In this document: positions 49,401 through 61,576 of the stretch, piece by piece | How the letters are laid out: each line of letters begins with the position of its first letter | Position numbering within the stretch: position 1 is the first letter of the stretch | Assembly: GCA_030522415.1 (NCBI GenBank) | Contig: CM060109.1 | Span: 6,268,655 to 6,332,654, forward strand | Direction: 5' to 3' | Origin: Channallabes apus | Taxonomy: Eukaryota; Chordata; Actinopteri; Siluriformes; Clariidae | Length of the DNA: 64,000 bases | Notes under the pieces: model-generated | The model's input: only the letters and a program-made list of their open reading frames with translations | Databases searched by the model: none | What the model was told of the DNA's origin: nothing | Program-made: the position numbers and the translations under genes

Positions 49401-50003
49401 CTTTCACCCAATAATACCCCTATCTCACCCAATAATACCCCAATCTCACCTACTAATACCCCTATCTCACCTACTAATACCTTTATCTCACCTACTAATA
49501 CCCCTATCTCACCTACTAATACCCCTCTCTCACCTACTAATACCCCTATCTCACCTACTAATACCCCTATCTCACCTACTAATACCTTTATCTCACCTAC
49601 AAATACCCCTATCTCACCTACTAATACCCCTATCTCACCTACTAATACCCCTATCTCACCTACTAATACCCTTCTCTCACCTACTAATACCCCTATCTCA
49701 CCTACTAATACCCCTCTCTCACCTACTAATACCCCTATCTCACCCACTAATACCCCAATCTCACCCACTAATACCCCTCTCTCACCTACTAATACCCCTA
49801 TCTCACCTACTAATACCCCTCTCTCACCTACTATTACCCCTCTCTCACCTACTAATACCCCTCTCTCACCCACTAATACCCCTCTCTCACTTACTAATAC
49901 CCCTCTCTCACCCACTAATACCCCTCTCTCACCTACTGTACTAATACCCCTTTCTCACCTACTAATACCCCTCTCTCACCTACTAATACCCCTCTCTCAC
50001 CTC
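43435..50003. repeat. giant 21-bp minisatellite array (about 310 units)
   Basis: Unit cctactaatacccctctctca with variants at the middle (cctttatc, ccccaatc, cccctata). It spans about 6.57 kb, i.e. about 313 units, with almost no length variation except three 5-bp interruptions (46228, 48753, 49932). The plus strand has virtually no G. Long minus-strand open frames (VLVGERG/VLVGEIG/VLVGEIK heptads) follow from 21 being divisible by 3. The array lies in the erbb4 intron between exons 21 and 22, so it is not coding. Confidence 0.98.
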
Positions 50004-50164
50004 CCTGGTTCATCATGATTTACCGCAGGTTTTGGAGCTGTGATTAGGTTTACAACTTTCTGCTCGTCGGTCCTCACATAGTCAAACCGCATAGATGAGA
50101 TAGAGGTATAACAGCAGGAATAACAGAAGGGGGGGGGGGATTATTGGGGGCGGGGCTTAAAGGA

Positions 50165-50400
50165 TGACTTTCACACACACACACACACACTAACGGATAG
50201 GGAATGACTGATGTCTGGCTCACAGATTACATAAATCTATCTCTATCTATCCACTCATCTGTCCATCCACCCACCTTCTGCTTCTACGCATCCCTTCATC
50301 AATCAATCAATAAATCTACTCATCCAGTCACCATTCATAAACCAACTGACCCTGCTACCTATCCACCTCTTCATCCATCCATCCATCCATCCACACCAAT
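50165..50400. repeat. short CA tract and CTAT/CCAT-rich stretch
   Basis: (CA)n at 50173-50190, then irregular ctat, atcc and catc repeats to 50392. Confidence 0.8.
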
Positions 50401-50886
50401 AATGTACTTGTTTGCATTAAACAGTTTTGTATTAGCTAATGGCGCTACAAATATGTAAATTAATGACTTGCACTTTTTGGACAATTAGCTTGTAATGTGT
50501 GGTGAAGGAGGTCTTATGATAAAATGAATCCTAGCTAGAGTTTGTCATCTACTGACTAGTACTATAGTTATTACATCAATGATAATCCCCTCATTGGTGT
50601 GCTATTACCTCTGCAAACTTGGAGTTTTGGAAGGTTTATATCTCAGTTTTGAAATTGGTAAAGATAGTTATTATAAGTTTAAGATAAGGGGTATTAACGT
50701 TGGGGTTGATCCTTTATATGGAACCTTTGGAACAACCTTTGTAAACTTTTAGCGTGGCTGTTAATGCAAAAAATCTAGTTAGCCAGCTAATACAAGTTGC
50801 TACAAGATGTGGACCCTTGACAATACTGTAGATAGATTTTGTTTTTTAATTTTCGCTTTTGGAAACGATGTTTGTAAAGACTTTTG

Positions 50887-50923
<37 letters not shown>

Positions 50924-51803
50924 AGTATCTAATATAAAACAGCAGTGAAAAAGCAGACAATCTGATCAAAATAAACATGTAACAGTTTCCATGTAATCCC
51001 CTGACATTATGACATGATTACACCTGACATAAGCCAGAGACACTGCAAGCCAAATAATCCTCTTAATCCTTGATGTTCACTCATCCCTGGTCTCCTAATC
51101 AACCCCTTAAATCGAACGCAGAGCTAAACAGAGCCGTTAAAGCCAGACTTCCTTTTTAAAATGAGAAACATGTTGTACTTGTCTGCATCAGTTCAGCTTT
51201 CGAAGAGGTTTAGAGCGTCTTCCTCAAGAGAGTGCAAACATGTAGGGCTCCGCATTACAGCTGGTTAGAGCTAAATGGAAAGGTTTGATTCACTTTGAGG
51301 CAGAATTGATTGTTACATGGGGGAGCGAAGAGCCGAGCAGTTCCCATTTGTACGAGAACAGCATAGTGCGGTTGCACACACTCCCAGCAATCATCTGGGT
51401 TCAGGGAAGGACATGGGCAGGTCTGCAGTGTTTGACTGTGGGGTTTGGAACGAGAGAGTGAGAAATGAGGAGGATAACAGAGTGAGTTGAGAAGTGCAGA
51501 ACGAGCGTTTGAATATGGATAAGAGAAATGCGGGCTCTTGTGGGACAGCTAATTTACAAGTTGATTATGTAGCGAGCGCTGTAAATTAACCTGTCATAGC
51601 AGCCGGTGTTTCGGAAACCATGAGACCATCAAGGGATGCATATTAAGCCTGCTGCATCTCTCGATTACTTCCAAACAACATCGGATTAACTTGTTTTGCT
51701 GTCAGACACAGAGCACACCTGCTAACTCCCGAGTCGCTCAGGAGCCAAATTGGAAACAACCTGCTCTGCAACAAACCAGGCGAACAATGTGAGATGCGCT
51801 GAC
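50401..51803. other. intronic DNA beside exon 21
   Basis: Contains a (CT)n at 50889-50922; otherwise unique-looking. Confidence 0.5.
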
Positions 51804-51959
51804 CTTCCCTCCATCCGCATTGTATTCCTTTTCATCTGCGTCCAGCAGCCTGGCCAAACCGAAGTCTGTGATCTTGATGTGGTTGGGGGATTTGACCAGC
51901 ACATTCCGGGCTGCCAGGTCTCGATGCACCAGCCTCCGCTCTTCCAGATACATCATGCC
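51804..51959 (-). CDS. erbb4: erbb4 exon equivalent to human exon 21: catalytic and activation loops
   Basis: This 156-bp exon (52 codons, phase 0 at both ends) runs from GMMYLEERR to NADGGK. It contains the catalytic loop [12 protein letters not shown] with the HRD aspartate, and [10 protein letters not shown] with the DFG magnesium-binding aspartate. The activation-loop tyrosine lies in EKEYNADGG. The acceptor is ttcacag and the donor gtcagc. Length and borders equal the human exon as I know it. All active-site residues are present, so the kinase should be catalytically competent. Upstream exon 20 (ending LLNWCVQIAK in human) was not found in the remaining 12 kb. Confidence 0.97.
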
Positions 51960-52369
51960 CTGTGAACATGAAGGACACACAGTAAACTCTCAGATATGGC
52001 TTAAAATCCAGGGATTTAATGATAATGTAGACTAAAATCATTGAAACCTATGCCATCTGAAACTCAACCATTTGCTGTCTAGATCCTCTGACCAATCAAA
52101 TTTAAGAACTCAAACAATGCTGTGGTATAAAGATAAAAAAACAAAAACAACAACAACAAAAAAAATGCTGGTCCTTTTTCCACAGGATACCTACTAGTGG
52201 ATTTTGGATTTTGTCTCCTGTGCCAAATCTATGTGTATCTGATTTGCCCCAGTGTGGCTTGAGACCAGTACAATTTTCAGATTACTTGTGAATACCAAAT
52301 CCTAGCACAGGTGTAGACTGAAAACGGGAAGATTTGATATTTTAAGGATTTATTTCCAGTCTACATATT

Positions 52370-52672
52370 GGGTAGTGTGGTGGCTCAGGCTTAGGGGGGG
52401 GTTCAAATCTTTCCTTGGGGTTTGGGTGCATCTGAAGCTGTAATGATTGCCCCGTGATTGGTGGGTTTCCTTCGGATACTCTGATAGTCTATGTAGTCTA
52501 CGTATGTGGATTCGTAGTGTATGATTGGGTGTGTGAGTGTTTGTGATGGGTTGGTACCCCATCCAGGGTGTACCTTGCCTTACATTCCCTGGGATAGGAT
52601 CTAGGTCCCCTCGTGACCCTGCACGGGATAGGCAGTATAGATAACGGATGAATGAATGGATGGATGGATGGA
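52370..52672 (+). mobile_element. divergent SINE
   Basis: Head tgtggtggctcaggctt, core ttggtgggtttccttcggat, and 3' body ggttggtaccccatccaggg with a (GGAT)n tail. Old copy with many changes. Confidence 0.8.
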
Positions 52673-55424
52673 GGGTCTACATATTAGCTACTGTACATGC
52701 CACTACTTAAACCAATGCTGTCCAATTTATCCACAACCAAGCAGGAAGTGAACCTTATTTCATTTGTTTAATCAGAACTTGGCTTGCAATAGAATCTAAT
52801 GTGTTGCTCTTGCTTGGTTGGAATTAAAAACCTGTCCCCACAGCAACCCTCTGTGGATGAGACTGGATACAATAAACCTACATTTTCAGAAATAAAAGTA
52901 GATTTGCTTGTTACTGGGGTAATACTGTCAAGGGGATCCATGTCATATCTTATGACTGTATCTTAAATATGTGGTGCACTTTACTGTAAGGTAAAGCTTT
53001 AAAGATACAGTCGTCAATGGTCTATAGGGTCCAATGATGTGCCTTAAACTAATTAAGCAAATTAAAGATACATACTAAGTGCAAATGAGGTCGCCTTGAT
53101 GATACCACCACAGTTTTAAGGCACTTTATATCTTAGTAAGGGCATAAGGTGCAGATATCTCGAGTATCTGCTGCACTTACAGTATACCTCTTAGCAACGA
53201 GAATCACTCAGTCAGTCAGCTGAAATGTCTTTACTAGACCATCCGGCTCAGTGATCCAGCAAAAATCCTGTACTGTTGTGATAATTAATCAAGACTGTTG
53301 ACAGGGAAAGGGATCAAGGCTTTCTCGCTCAGGCGATTCTCACGCATGGGCACATATCTCCCTGAACGATGAGAACTCGACGCATTGATTTTCTGAAGGA
53401 GCAAACAATGCATGTAATTGATTTAAGTGTGATCCGCGGCATGGAGGCCTTTGCCGGAGAGTTTAGCTTGTGTGAGAAATTGGCCCTGACTGTGGCTTTC
53501 AAGTGCCCTTGGGCTCCAGGATGGATGAAACGTAAATTGTAATTGTAACGTGAGGGGAGTTTTTTTTCCCTTCTCTCAACACGAGATCCCCTGATCCATG
53601 CTATGAAAATATTTGTTTCAAAGTTTGCATAGACAAGTTACAAATTTTCTTTGTAAAGATTACCAGGCTGCCTGGGAACGGGGAGGAACGGTCTGATGGA
53701 ATGACAGCATGAGTATACTTATAAAGTCAGAGGTGCCTTACAAGAAAAATCAAGCATGCATTAATAAATAAATAAATAAACCCTCTATTTAGTAATAAAT
53801 GTCTCCTGCTCGTATTTTTCCTCCTAACCCAATCTGCTTGATTTCTATTGGCTGATAACAATTCGTGATAAATTAGCAAGTTAAAAGCTCACCTAGATAA
53901 CATCAGTAACTGCTCTCCAAAGCAAAGGCAAATTTTTCAGGGGGAAACCATATATATTGGTTCTCTACTGTAATATGGTCTTTTGTGGCACTTGTTCTTA
54001 TATACAGTATGCACATTTACTAGCTTCAACACCATTTTCACCAGTGGTCTATCGGTAATCTCACCGGTGACCAGAGTGTGAATCTGGTTCAGGCCATCGC
54101 TTTGATATGCAACTTTATTTCGAACACTGTGTTAGAGGCATATTGTCGACTCTCTATCAGATCGCCATATACTTAACGTTGTTCTGACATTTCATCAAAG
54201 TAATCCAGACTTTCAAACACAAGCTAATACCAACATTGTCCCGATGTCCGTCCTTTACATTACTGAATAACCTTAACACAGTGTTTTAGCGTACTGTAGT
54301 AATGCGGAAAAATAATCCTCCTTCTTAATGATTATTGCAAAAGAAACTTCATCATTTAGTGTGTCTGTTGAAACTAAACATGGCAGATCTTGACACTATA
54401 ACTTTAGCGCACCTGATCAACAGCTACGATGTATTCATGCTGAAGCTAGAATCATTATTTGTAATCAGATTAATAAGTGTGCATGGAGGTCAGCAGGTAC
54501 TGTATGTGGAAATATTAATGCAACAAGAAAAATAAAGTGCATATAAGTCTCCTACTAGCAAATACCTCACTGTCACATCGCTGTTAAATATATCAATAGA
54601 GAGAACAGATGCTCGCCAGATTAGAATGATATATTTGACTCACAAGGCAAAGGAACAACATTGGCCAAAAAAGAGTTCTTGTCATCGAGGACAAAAAAAA
54701 ATAGTGTGCTGCATAATCTTATATTTGTTTCTTTTTTTTTCTCTAGCCTGTATGACTGCACTCAGCTAGCTTTGTTATTCGTATATCTCTGAGTAAAAAC
54801 ACATGACGAAATGTTATACTTTATACCACAAGTTCCGGTCAAGTCCTGCGTGATTAAACTAATCACAATTACTATAAACTGTATGGGCTTATTAAAACTG
54901 GAGTAACATGACCTTGTGCCTGTGTTTAGTGTGTTTGGCTGTCTGACGAGCAGAAACATTGCTATTTTCCAACCCTATATCATTAGCAAACAGCGCACAC
55001 AGAACAAAAACCCCTGCTCAGTAAGCCTGTCTAAAGGAACAACCGTAGCTAGAGGAAAAATCCCAGGCAGGAAGGAACGCATCCAAGTCAAGCTAACAGC
55101 TAACTGGATTTAACCAAATAGAGAAGGATCATGGATTTGGACTTACAACATCAACACTATGAACACCTTAAAAATGAAAAAGGAGATTGAGCTTATGAAA
55201 TATTTAATTTGAGAAAATAAAGAGCCTTAAGCTCTGAACTGATCATAAACAGAGGAGATATAAGTAAAGGGGTCCTTCAGCTTGTGAACGAGAGGATAAA
55301 TTGAGCTTGGTCTCACTAATGTGTTTCAGAATTGCATATTTTTTAGTCATCGAACATTTTCAAGCAGTTAGTTTCACAGAATAACATAAAAAATGATCAG
55401 CCTGATTTATTTCAGATGATATGG
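52673..55424. other. intronic DNA upstream of exon 21
   Basis: No family recognised. I looked here and to the window end for exon 20 of the kinase domain without finding it. Confidence 0.4.
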
Positions 55425-55625
55425 GCGAGAGGCCATTGTGAAAACATTCAAGTTAAACCCGGAGTGCATAATAACCGCATAGTTGTAAGAGTAAAAGGGT
55501 CTCATCACTATACTGTGGTTTGAAGTGTTTGGTAAATGTCTGGTTTTACTCCTTCATTTCTTCTGCTCCTAAGACAACAAGTCCCGGTTAGACTTGAATG
55601 CCCTCCGTATTTTGTGCTACAAGAA
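55425..55625. mobile_element. mariner remnant, very decayed
   Basis: Fragments such as gtctcatcactatactgtgg, tgtctggttttactcc and caagtcccggttagacttga match the mariner family at 21773 and 31977. Both ends are eroded. Confidence 0.6.
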
Positions 55626-56857
55626 AAACAACCTGATTAATATTAATTTCCACTACAACACTTTTTCAAGGTCTTCTTCAGGGCTCGGTTCTAGGCCCTC
55701 TCCTGTTATTATATTATATTATGCTAATATGCAGGGCTCGCCAACTGTCACATGCCAAATAATCCAGATGTAAATAATCAGTAACGATTAGTCATTCACA
55801 CAAGTTCATAATGGATTTTTGTAGTCTTCAGTTTCTGTGGATATTCCTACTTGTTCGTATGAAGTAACTTCAGGTCTGAGAAAGATGCTATGCAAAATTA
55901 GGCGTATTATTCTTACTAATTGTGACACATCGCTCCAAGGTTTTCATTCTCTGTGGAATTAAAAGTTCATCGAAGTAGAAAAACATCTAATGGGACTGGT
56001 ATTTGCAAGCATATTTCAGCTGTGACCAGATGTTTATTTAACCATCGTTAATTCTCTTGTTAACTAATTGTTGATCCCTTTTTGGTACAACAGATTTTAA
56101 TGAATTATCATCTGGGTTGTGAAGACGCATCTACACGACTGTGCTTCCATCTAAACAGGGCGTGTAGAAAGTCTTTCATCTCCTCAGTTACGGTCACAAA
56201 ATCTTTCTTTGTTCTCATAATTCAAAAAATATGCAGAGAATGAGATCCACAGAGCAGATGCCTTGTCTCAAGTTGTTTCGTATTTACACTGAAGCGCACT
56301 GTTCGGGACGCAGGCATTTTGTAGCGCTGTGGGAATTCTCCGTGGAAAAATTACATTCCCTAAGTGGTTCGCTTTGTAACAAAATGATTTCTTGTAGCTT
56401 TAAGTGCACTAGTATGGATTCATACTGGAGGTATATGTTTAAAACTGTTAACTGTATATATTATTTAGAAAAATTATTTACAGGCGCAAAGGACAATAGG
56501 GACTTATAAAAGTTTGTATGATAATTGGTAAGACTTCTCTATGTTTGTGGTTTTAGGTTGCTAGGTTATGATTCCAGGACACTTTTGTTAGAAAGTGTCG
56601 TACTGTACGCACCATCTCATTTACTGATGTTTCAGATTTCGTAAATACAAATTACGTACATATGGAGCAAGTTCACACTTTGTAGAAATATATTTTTCAA
56701 TGTCCATACTACCATATCATATGTTTGTGTCTAATACTGTCTTAATATTTTAGTCCATTACATGCAGTTTGTAATTTATCAGAAACTTTTAAAATGTAAC
56801 CTACAGTATGTATCTATAAGCATATTTATTAATCTGCTTATAGATACATAAGCAGAT

Positions 56858-56859
<2 letters not shown>

Positions 56860-56888
<29 letters not shown>

Positions 56889-57048
56889 CCTCTATTTCTA
56901 TTTATAGATTATTTCTTTTGTTTCTTGTTATTTGCACAAAGTAGGAGCGGTTCAGGATACATTTCACTGCGTGTTGTACTTGTATAACTATGCATGTGAC
57001 AAATAAAGAATCTTGAATCTTGAATCTTGAATCTTGAATCTTGAATTG
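56860..57048 (+). repeat. poly-T run and LINE-type 3' tail
   Basis: A 29-T run, then a short retroelement end (tgcatgtgacaaataaagaa) with a (TCTTGAA)n tail at 57009-57048. Confidence 0.75.
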
Positions 57049-58855
57049 AAAGCGGTGAAGGAGCAATTTGGTCTGGCTTTTAGATAAAGTCCTTCCATAC
57101 GCCATCTGGCGGATATTCTTTAAAGCACAATAAATGTATAAAAATTATAAAATGGTGTTTGCGGGATCAAGCGGCACTCCGCGAGACGAATTGCTGCCTT
57201 CCACAGGAGAAAACGTGCATTCTTAATGACCACAGCTGTAAATGATGTAGATTTTACTCAAAGTCTAAGATTTTATGATTTTTTAAAAGACAGTCAAGAA
57301 ACAAAATTACTGAAAGAAAGAAAAAGAAAGAAAAGAAAGAAACTAACTAACTAACTAACTTTGTGGTCCTCTCACCATCCTATTAGCCACTGAAATAAAT
57401 TTTATCTATAAATTATATCAAATGCTTAAAAAGGTACTTATTCAGTAAATAAACAAACAAAAACAAATACATGAAATACATAATTACATCATCTCAAGAG
57501 CCACAGCAATATATTTTACCTAAAGCATAAAACTTATGTATTGTAAATAACCATGATTTTTGTTTTTATAAATAAATAAAGGCCTAATCACCATATCGAG
57601 AGCCACTACGATATGTTTAACCTGAAACAAATCAAACTTGATTTTTTTAAGTACTTAACCAAGAAAACAAAAACAAACAAACAAACAAACAAATACAAAT
57701 AAATAAGGTGGACTGCTGCTTTTGAAATTTACAGAACTGTACCACCTCCACTTGACCACTGACAATGTAATATAATAGCTACTGTATCTACCTCATTAAT
57801 TAACCTGGTTATCCAGATACCTGTAGCTGCCACGTTAACGTGACTTTGTACAAAGTCGTAAGCAACAAGCAAAAATTCTTAGAACTAAACACAAGGGAAA
57901 ATCATTAAATGCTTATTTTCCTGAATTTGATAACACGCAAATGTTTCATATTACAGAATGCACACTTAAACTAAAACAAGATGCTGGCAATGTTGAGAAT
58001 TTGCAGCGTTTTATCCATTTGTTATGGCTTTAAGAAAGGAAAAGGGAAAAAAAAAAAGAGACAACATGTTCATTCGTTATATCCATGGTGCAATACATCA
58101 CGCAGAAATGAGGGCTTTCAGTCTGAGGCAGCACAAAGCTTTTAAAGGCTGTTACAATCTGTTCCCCGTATCCCACTACTGTGATATAAACGAGCGTAAA
58201 TAACGCTTCTCAAGCTCGTCGTTTCCACCGACCTGGCTTTGCGACTCTGATAAACTAAGCTTAACCACAGCGCAGCATAACACTACCGGCTCCCGTTCAA
58301 AGCCGTCCTGACTACGTTCTTGGTTAGGCATGATTAATGAAATGATAACACTTTAGCAGCGGAGTTATGGCCCTCTCCCTGCTCGGAGAGAAGCTCTCGT
58401 CCTGCGATATTCATCATTGATTCAAGGAGAAATGCTAATCAGACCCTTATTACTGAGTGGCCTGTTTGAGGTGGCTTTCATGCTGTCATGGCTCTCAAAC
58501 ACACTCCCATTTTCTCTTCAATACTAAATCTTTCCTCAGCAAGCAACCGTCATCCCGAGGACTGAATGCTGGGGAGTGTCGAAGGGGAGGAAGGAATGGA
58601 AAAACACTTTTCCTTGGTTTTATACTGTAGCCATATTGTATTTGCTTCATATAAATCATTCATTTATTATCAATCATTTCTAGCAGAAAATTTCATCCCT
58701 GGCAAATTGTGATGATAAACCAAGAATAAAACATTTCAGTTTTTTTTTTTTTAACACTAACTCTAATTTCTCACACTAGCTAATCATTGAATAGTTTCCT
58801 GTAAATGCACAACCCTGAGTGTTTCCTCCTTACTCGCTGGGCAGTTATCAAAGAT
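57049..58855. other. intronic DNA, little recognised
   Basis: Short (AACT)n at 57343-57359, AAAC repeats at 57672-57690. No gene. Confidence 0.4.
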
Positions 58856-58913
58856 AATCTCTCTCTCTCTCGCTCTCTCTGTCTCGCTCTCTCTCTCTCG
58901 CTCTCTCTCTCTT
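58856..58913. repeat. CTCTCG/CTCTGT compound repeat
   Basis: Polypyrimidine CT repeat interrupted by cg and tg. Confidence 0.95.
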
Positions 58914-59305
58914 TTAATTGCTAAGGCTTGAAAAGAGCCCACTGTTTGAAGCTTGTGCCGATGAACGCTAAGACGGCCGAGCAATAATGTGTCCATCTTT
59001 ATGTGCATATGCTCTTCAAGCGTACTCTGATGAGTCTCCATATATTTAGATTCAAAATATAAATCATACTCTGCGTTTGCAATTTTCAAGACAATTAGGC
59101 AGCGGAAAATGGATGAGTCTCCAATAATTACAGCCGGCAGTCAGAGCGGATGTAAATGAGAGGGGGTTATTGAGTTTGATGCAGATGTATATAAATAAAT
59201 ATATATGTATAAAAGTGGGCCCCCAGATGGCTTTCTGATGGTGTTTGTTACTTAGTGGAGTGAGGAAAGGCTGAAGAGAAGGAAAGACAGACAAGGGTTA
59301 ATCTG

Positions 59306-59315
<10 letters not shown>

Positions 59316-59360
<45 letters not shown>
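59316..59360. repeat. (GA)n microsatellite
   Basis: About 22 GA units after a short CA stretch. Confidence 0.97.
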
Positions 59361-59363
<3 letters not shown>

Positions 59364-59856
59364 TTTCTTCTGAATTCTAAGGAATCACCTCTACTGAGAC
59401 TCCTGTGTACACATCTACAATGTACAGAATACCGTAAACTACACGCTATTTTACTATGTGGTTAACTAGCAAAGACTCTCAAAACCCTCGTCACTTTTCA
59501 CATCTCTGCCTGATAATCATATTCTTTTCCTTTTTTTACAGCAAGTTAAATCAGGAGAATCCCGAGGCTTCTGGTCTCAGCTGGGTTTCCTCCTTATATA
59601 AGCCGGACATCTAAAGAAGGAGATGAGAGGCTTCCTGAAGCAAGACGTCTCCATATTCTAAATAAAACAGATGGTAAAGCAATCTGATCTGGAAAATCGT
59701 GACATATGCTTAATATTTATCAAACAGCATTTTCATCGGTCATGAAAAATGGATGCATAAACACTTTTTCAGGTTTAAAATAGTGATGAGATTTTGAGCC
59801 GTTGGAAGGTACAGTAGTGATCACTATTGTCTTAATATTGAAGACGCTGGCTGTTG

Positions 59857-59860
<4 letters not shown>

Positions 59861-59902
<42 letters not shown>

Positions 59903-59904
59903 AT

Positions 59905-59944
<40 letters not shown>

Positions 59945-59980
59945 ACACTCATACATACAAACACACACACTCATACATAC

Positions 59981-60013
<33 letters not shown>
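59861..60013. repeat. interrupted (CA)n array
   Basis: About 150 bp of CA broken by repeated 'actcatacatac' and 'acaaac' blocks. The interruptions recur, so the array grew by duplication of larger segments. Confidence 0.97.
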
Positions 60014-60119
60014 GAAGGATATTTGGGATACTTCGGTGGTATACAAAGAAAGAGCTAAAGCTTAGAATTTTTTATTAATAATTTCTAACTTTTATCTTAT
60101 TTTATCCAGCCATCAATCA

Positions 60120-60655
60120 ACCATCATATATATTATGCAACCAGCTATCCATCATGCAGAGATAGAAAATTGTTTGATAGGAACAAACTGGACAAGTCAA
60201 TTAAAAAGGCCGGATCTGTGCTAGGCATGGAGCTTGACTCGGTGGATGTAGTAGCAAAAAGGAGGATTCTGTCCAAAGTACAATCCATTGTGAACAATCC
60301 TTCTCACCCGCTATACAGTGTTTTGGTTGAACAGAGGAGCAGCTTCAGCCAGAGACTGATTACTATCAAGTGTTCCACTGAGCGTCACAGGAAATCCTTT
60401 CTCCCAACGGCCATAAAACTTTACAACTCTTCTCTGTAACTCATACACACATGTATGTGGATTTTTTCACTGACTGGTATACAACAGGACACTAATACTT
60501 ACCCATATTTTTTTTTTTTTTTTTTTGTATTATTATTTATTACCTTTATCTTCCTTAGTTAAACAACTGTGAGCACCTGTAACCGAGCATAAGCAATTTC
60601 CCTTTGGGATTAATAAAGTTCTTTGAATCTTTGAATCTTGAATCTTTGAAACCTA
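60120..60655 (+). mobile_element. L2-like LINE 3' end with ORF C-terminus
   Basis: An open segment ending at 60439 reads KLDKSIKKAGSVLGMELDSV, then RRILSKVQSIVNNPSHPLYS, FSQRLITIKCSTERHRKSF and LPTAIKLYNSSL: the last part of a fish L2/Rex1-type reverse-transcriptase protein. The 3' UTR ends 'tttgggattaataaagttc' with a (TTGAATC)n tail. 5'-truncated. Confidence 0.88.
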
Positions 60656-60665
60656 ACTAGCTCAT

Positions 60666-60918
60666 ATGGGCAGTGGTGGCTCAGTCGGTTAAGGCTGTGG
60701 GTTTCTGGGTTAACCCCAGCATCGCCAAGTTGCCACTGTTGAGCCCTTGAGCAAGGCCTTTAACCCTATCTGCTCCAGGGGCTATAAGCTGGCTGACCCT
60801 GCGCTCTGACCCCAGTTTCCTAATTGGGATACGCGAAGAAGAAATTCCACTGTGCTGTAATAATGTACATGTGACAAATAATTGAATATTCTTCTTCTTC
60901 TTCTTCTTCTTCTTCTTC
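60666..60918 (+). mobile_element. tRNA-related SINE with (TTC)n tail
   Basis: Head gggcagtggtggctcagtcg and gttaaggc (tRNA-like), centre caagttgccactgttgagcc, end attccactgtgctgtaataa, then (TTC)n at 60890-60918. The centre is the reverse of the 8406 repeat's 'caacagtggcaacttgg', so these families share a module. Confidence 0.75.
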
Positions 60919-61214
60919 ATGCAACTAGTAAGATTTCTTGTTTTACATGATAGCTGGGTCTAGCTAGGAATTCCGTAATGGTTGCATTGTTTTTATAAAT
61001 ATTTTTACCTTTTTTCCACAACCACACAAAAAGGGAATAGCTTATTTTACTTGCAAACCAGCTATCTGAGTTCTCTCTCGCTTTGAGCAACGATAAAAAC
61101 AAAGACAATTAGCTTATTTTACTAACAAGCTAGCTAACGTAAGCTAGGCATATTTAAATGATGTAATTAAAGTATTTATACTCTTTAAATGTGTTTACTT
61201 GAGTTAGGAATTTC

Positions 61215-61265
61215 GTAATTATTTATTATTATTATTATTAGTAGTAGTAGTAGTAGTAGTAGTAT
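61215..61265. repeat. (ATT)n then (TAG)n
   Basis: Trinucleotide runs visible directly. Confidence 0.95.
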
Positions 61266-61576
61266 TATACATAAATAATAATAATCAATTTCATCAATTT
61301 CACCTTATTTTACACATCTATTAACCATACAAAGAAAGAGACCTAGCTAGCTTATTTCAATAGAAAGCCGGCTACTGTACCTCAAGCTTGACATATTTTA
61401 ATGATTAAATTAAAAAATTTTTCTATCTATCAACTATCAACCATACAAAGAATGACATTTACCTTATGTTCAACTAGCAAGTTAGCTATCTGAATTTATT
61501 TATGATTAAAGCGTATTTGTTTAGGACATACAGAACATCTGACCATGTTGATGTTGGACGACACAAACGTGTCCAT

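Noticed and set aside
43684..49915. Three long minus-strand open frames (822, 816 and 387 codons) of VLVGERG-type heptads
   Set aside because: They follow automatically from a 21-bp tandem unit with one stop-free frame, lie within an erbb4 intron, and end only where 5-bp insertions shift the frame. No coding evidence.
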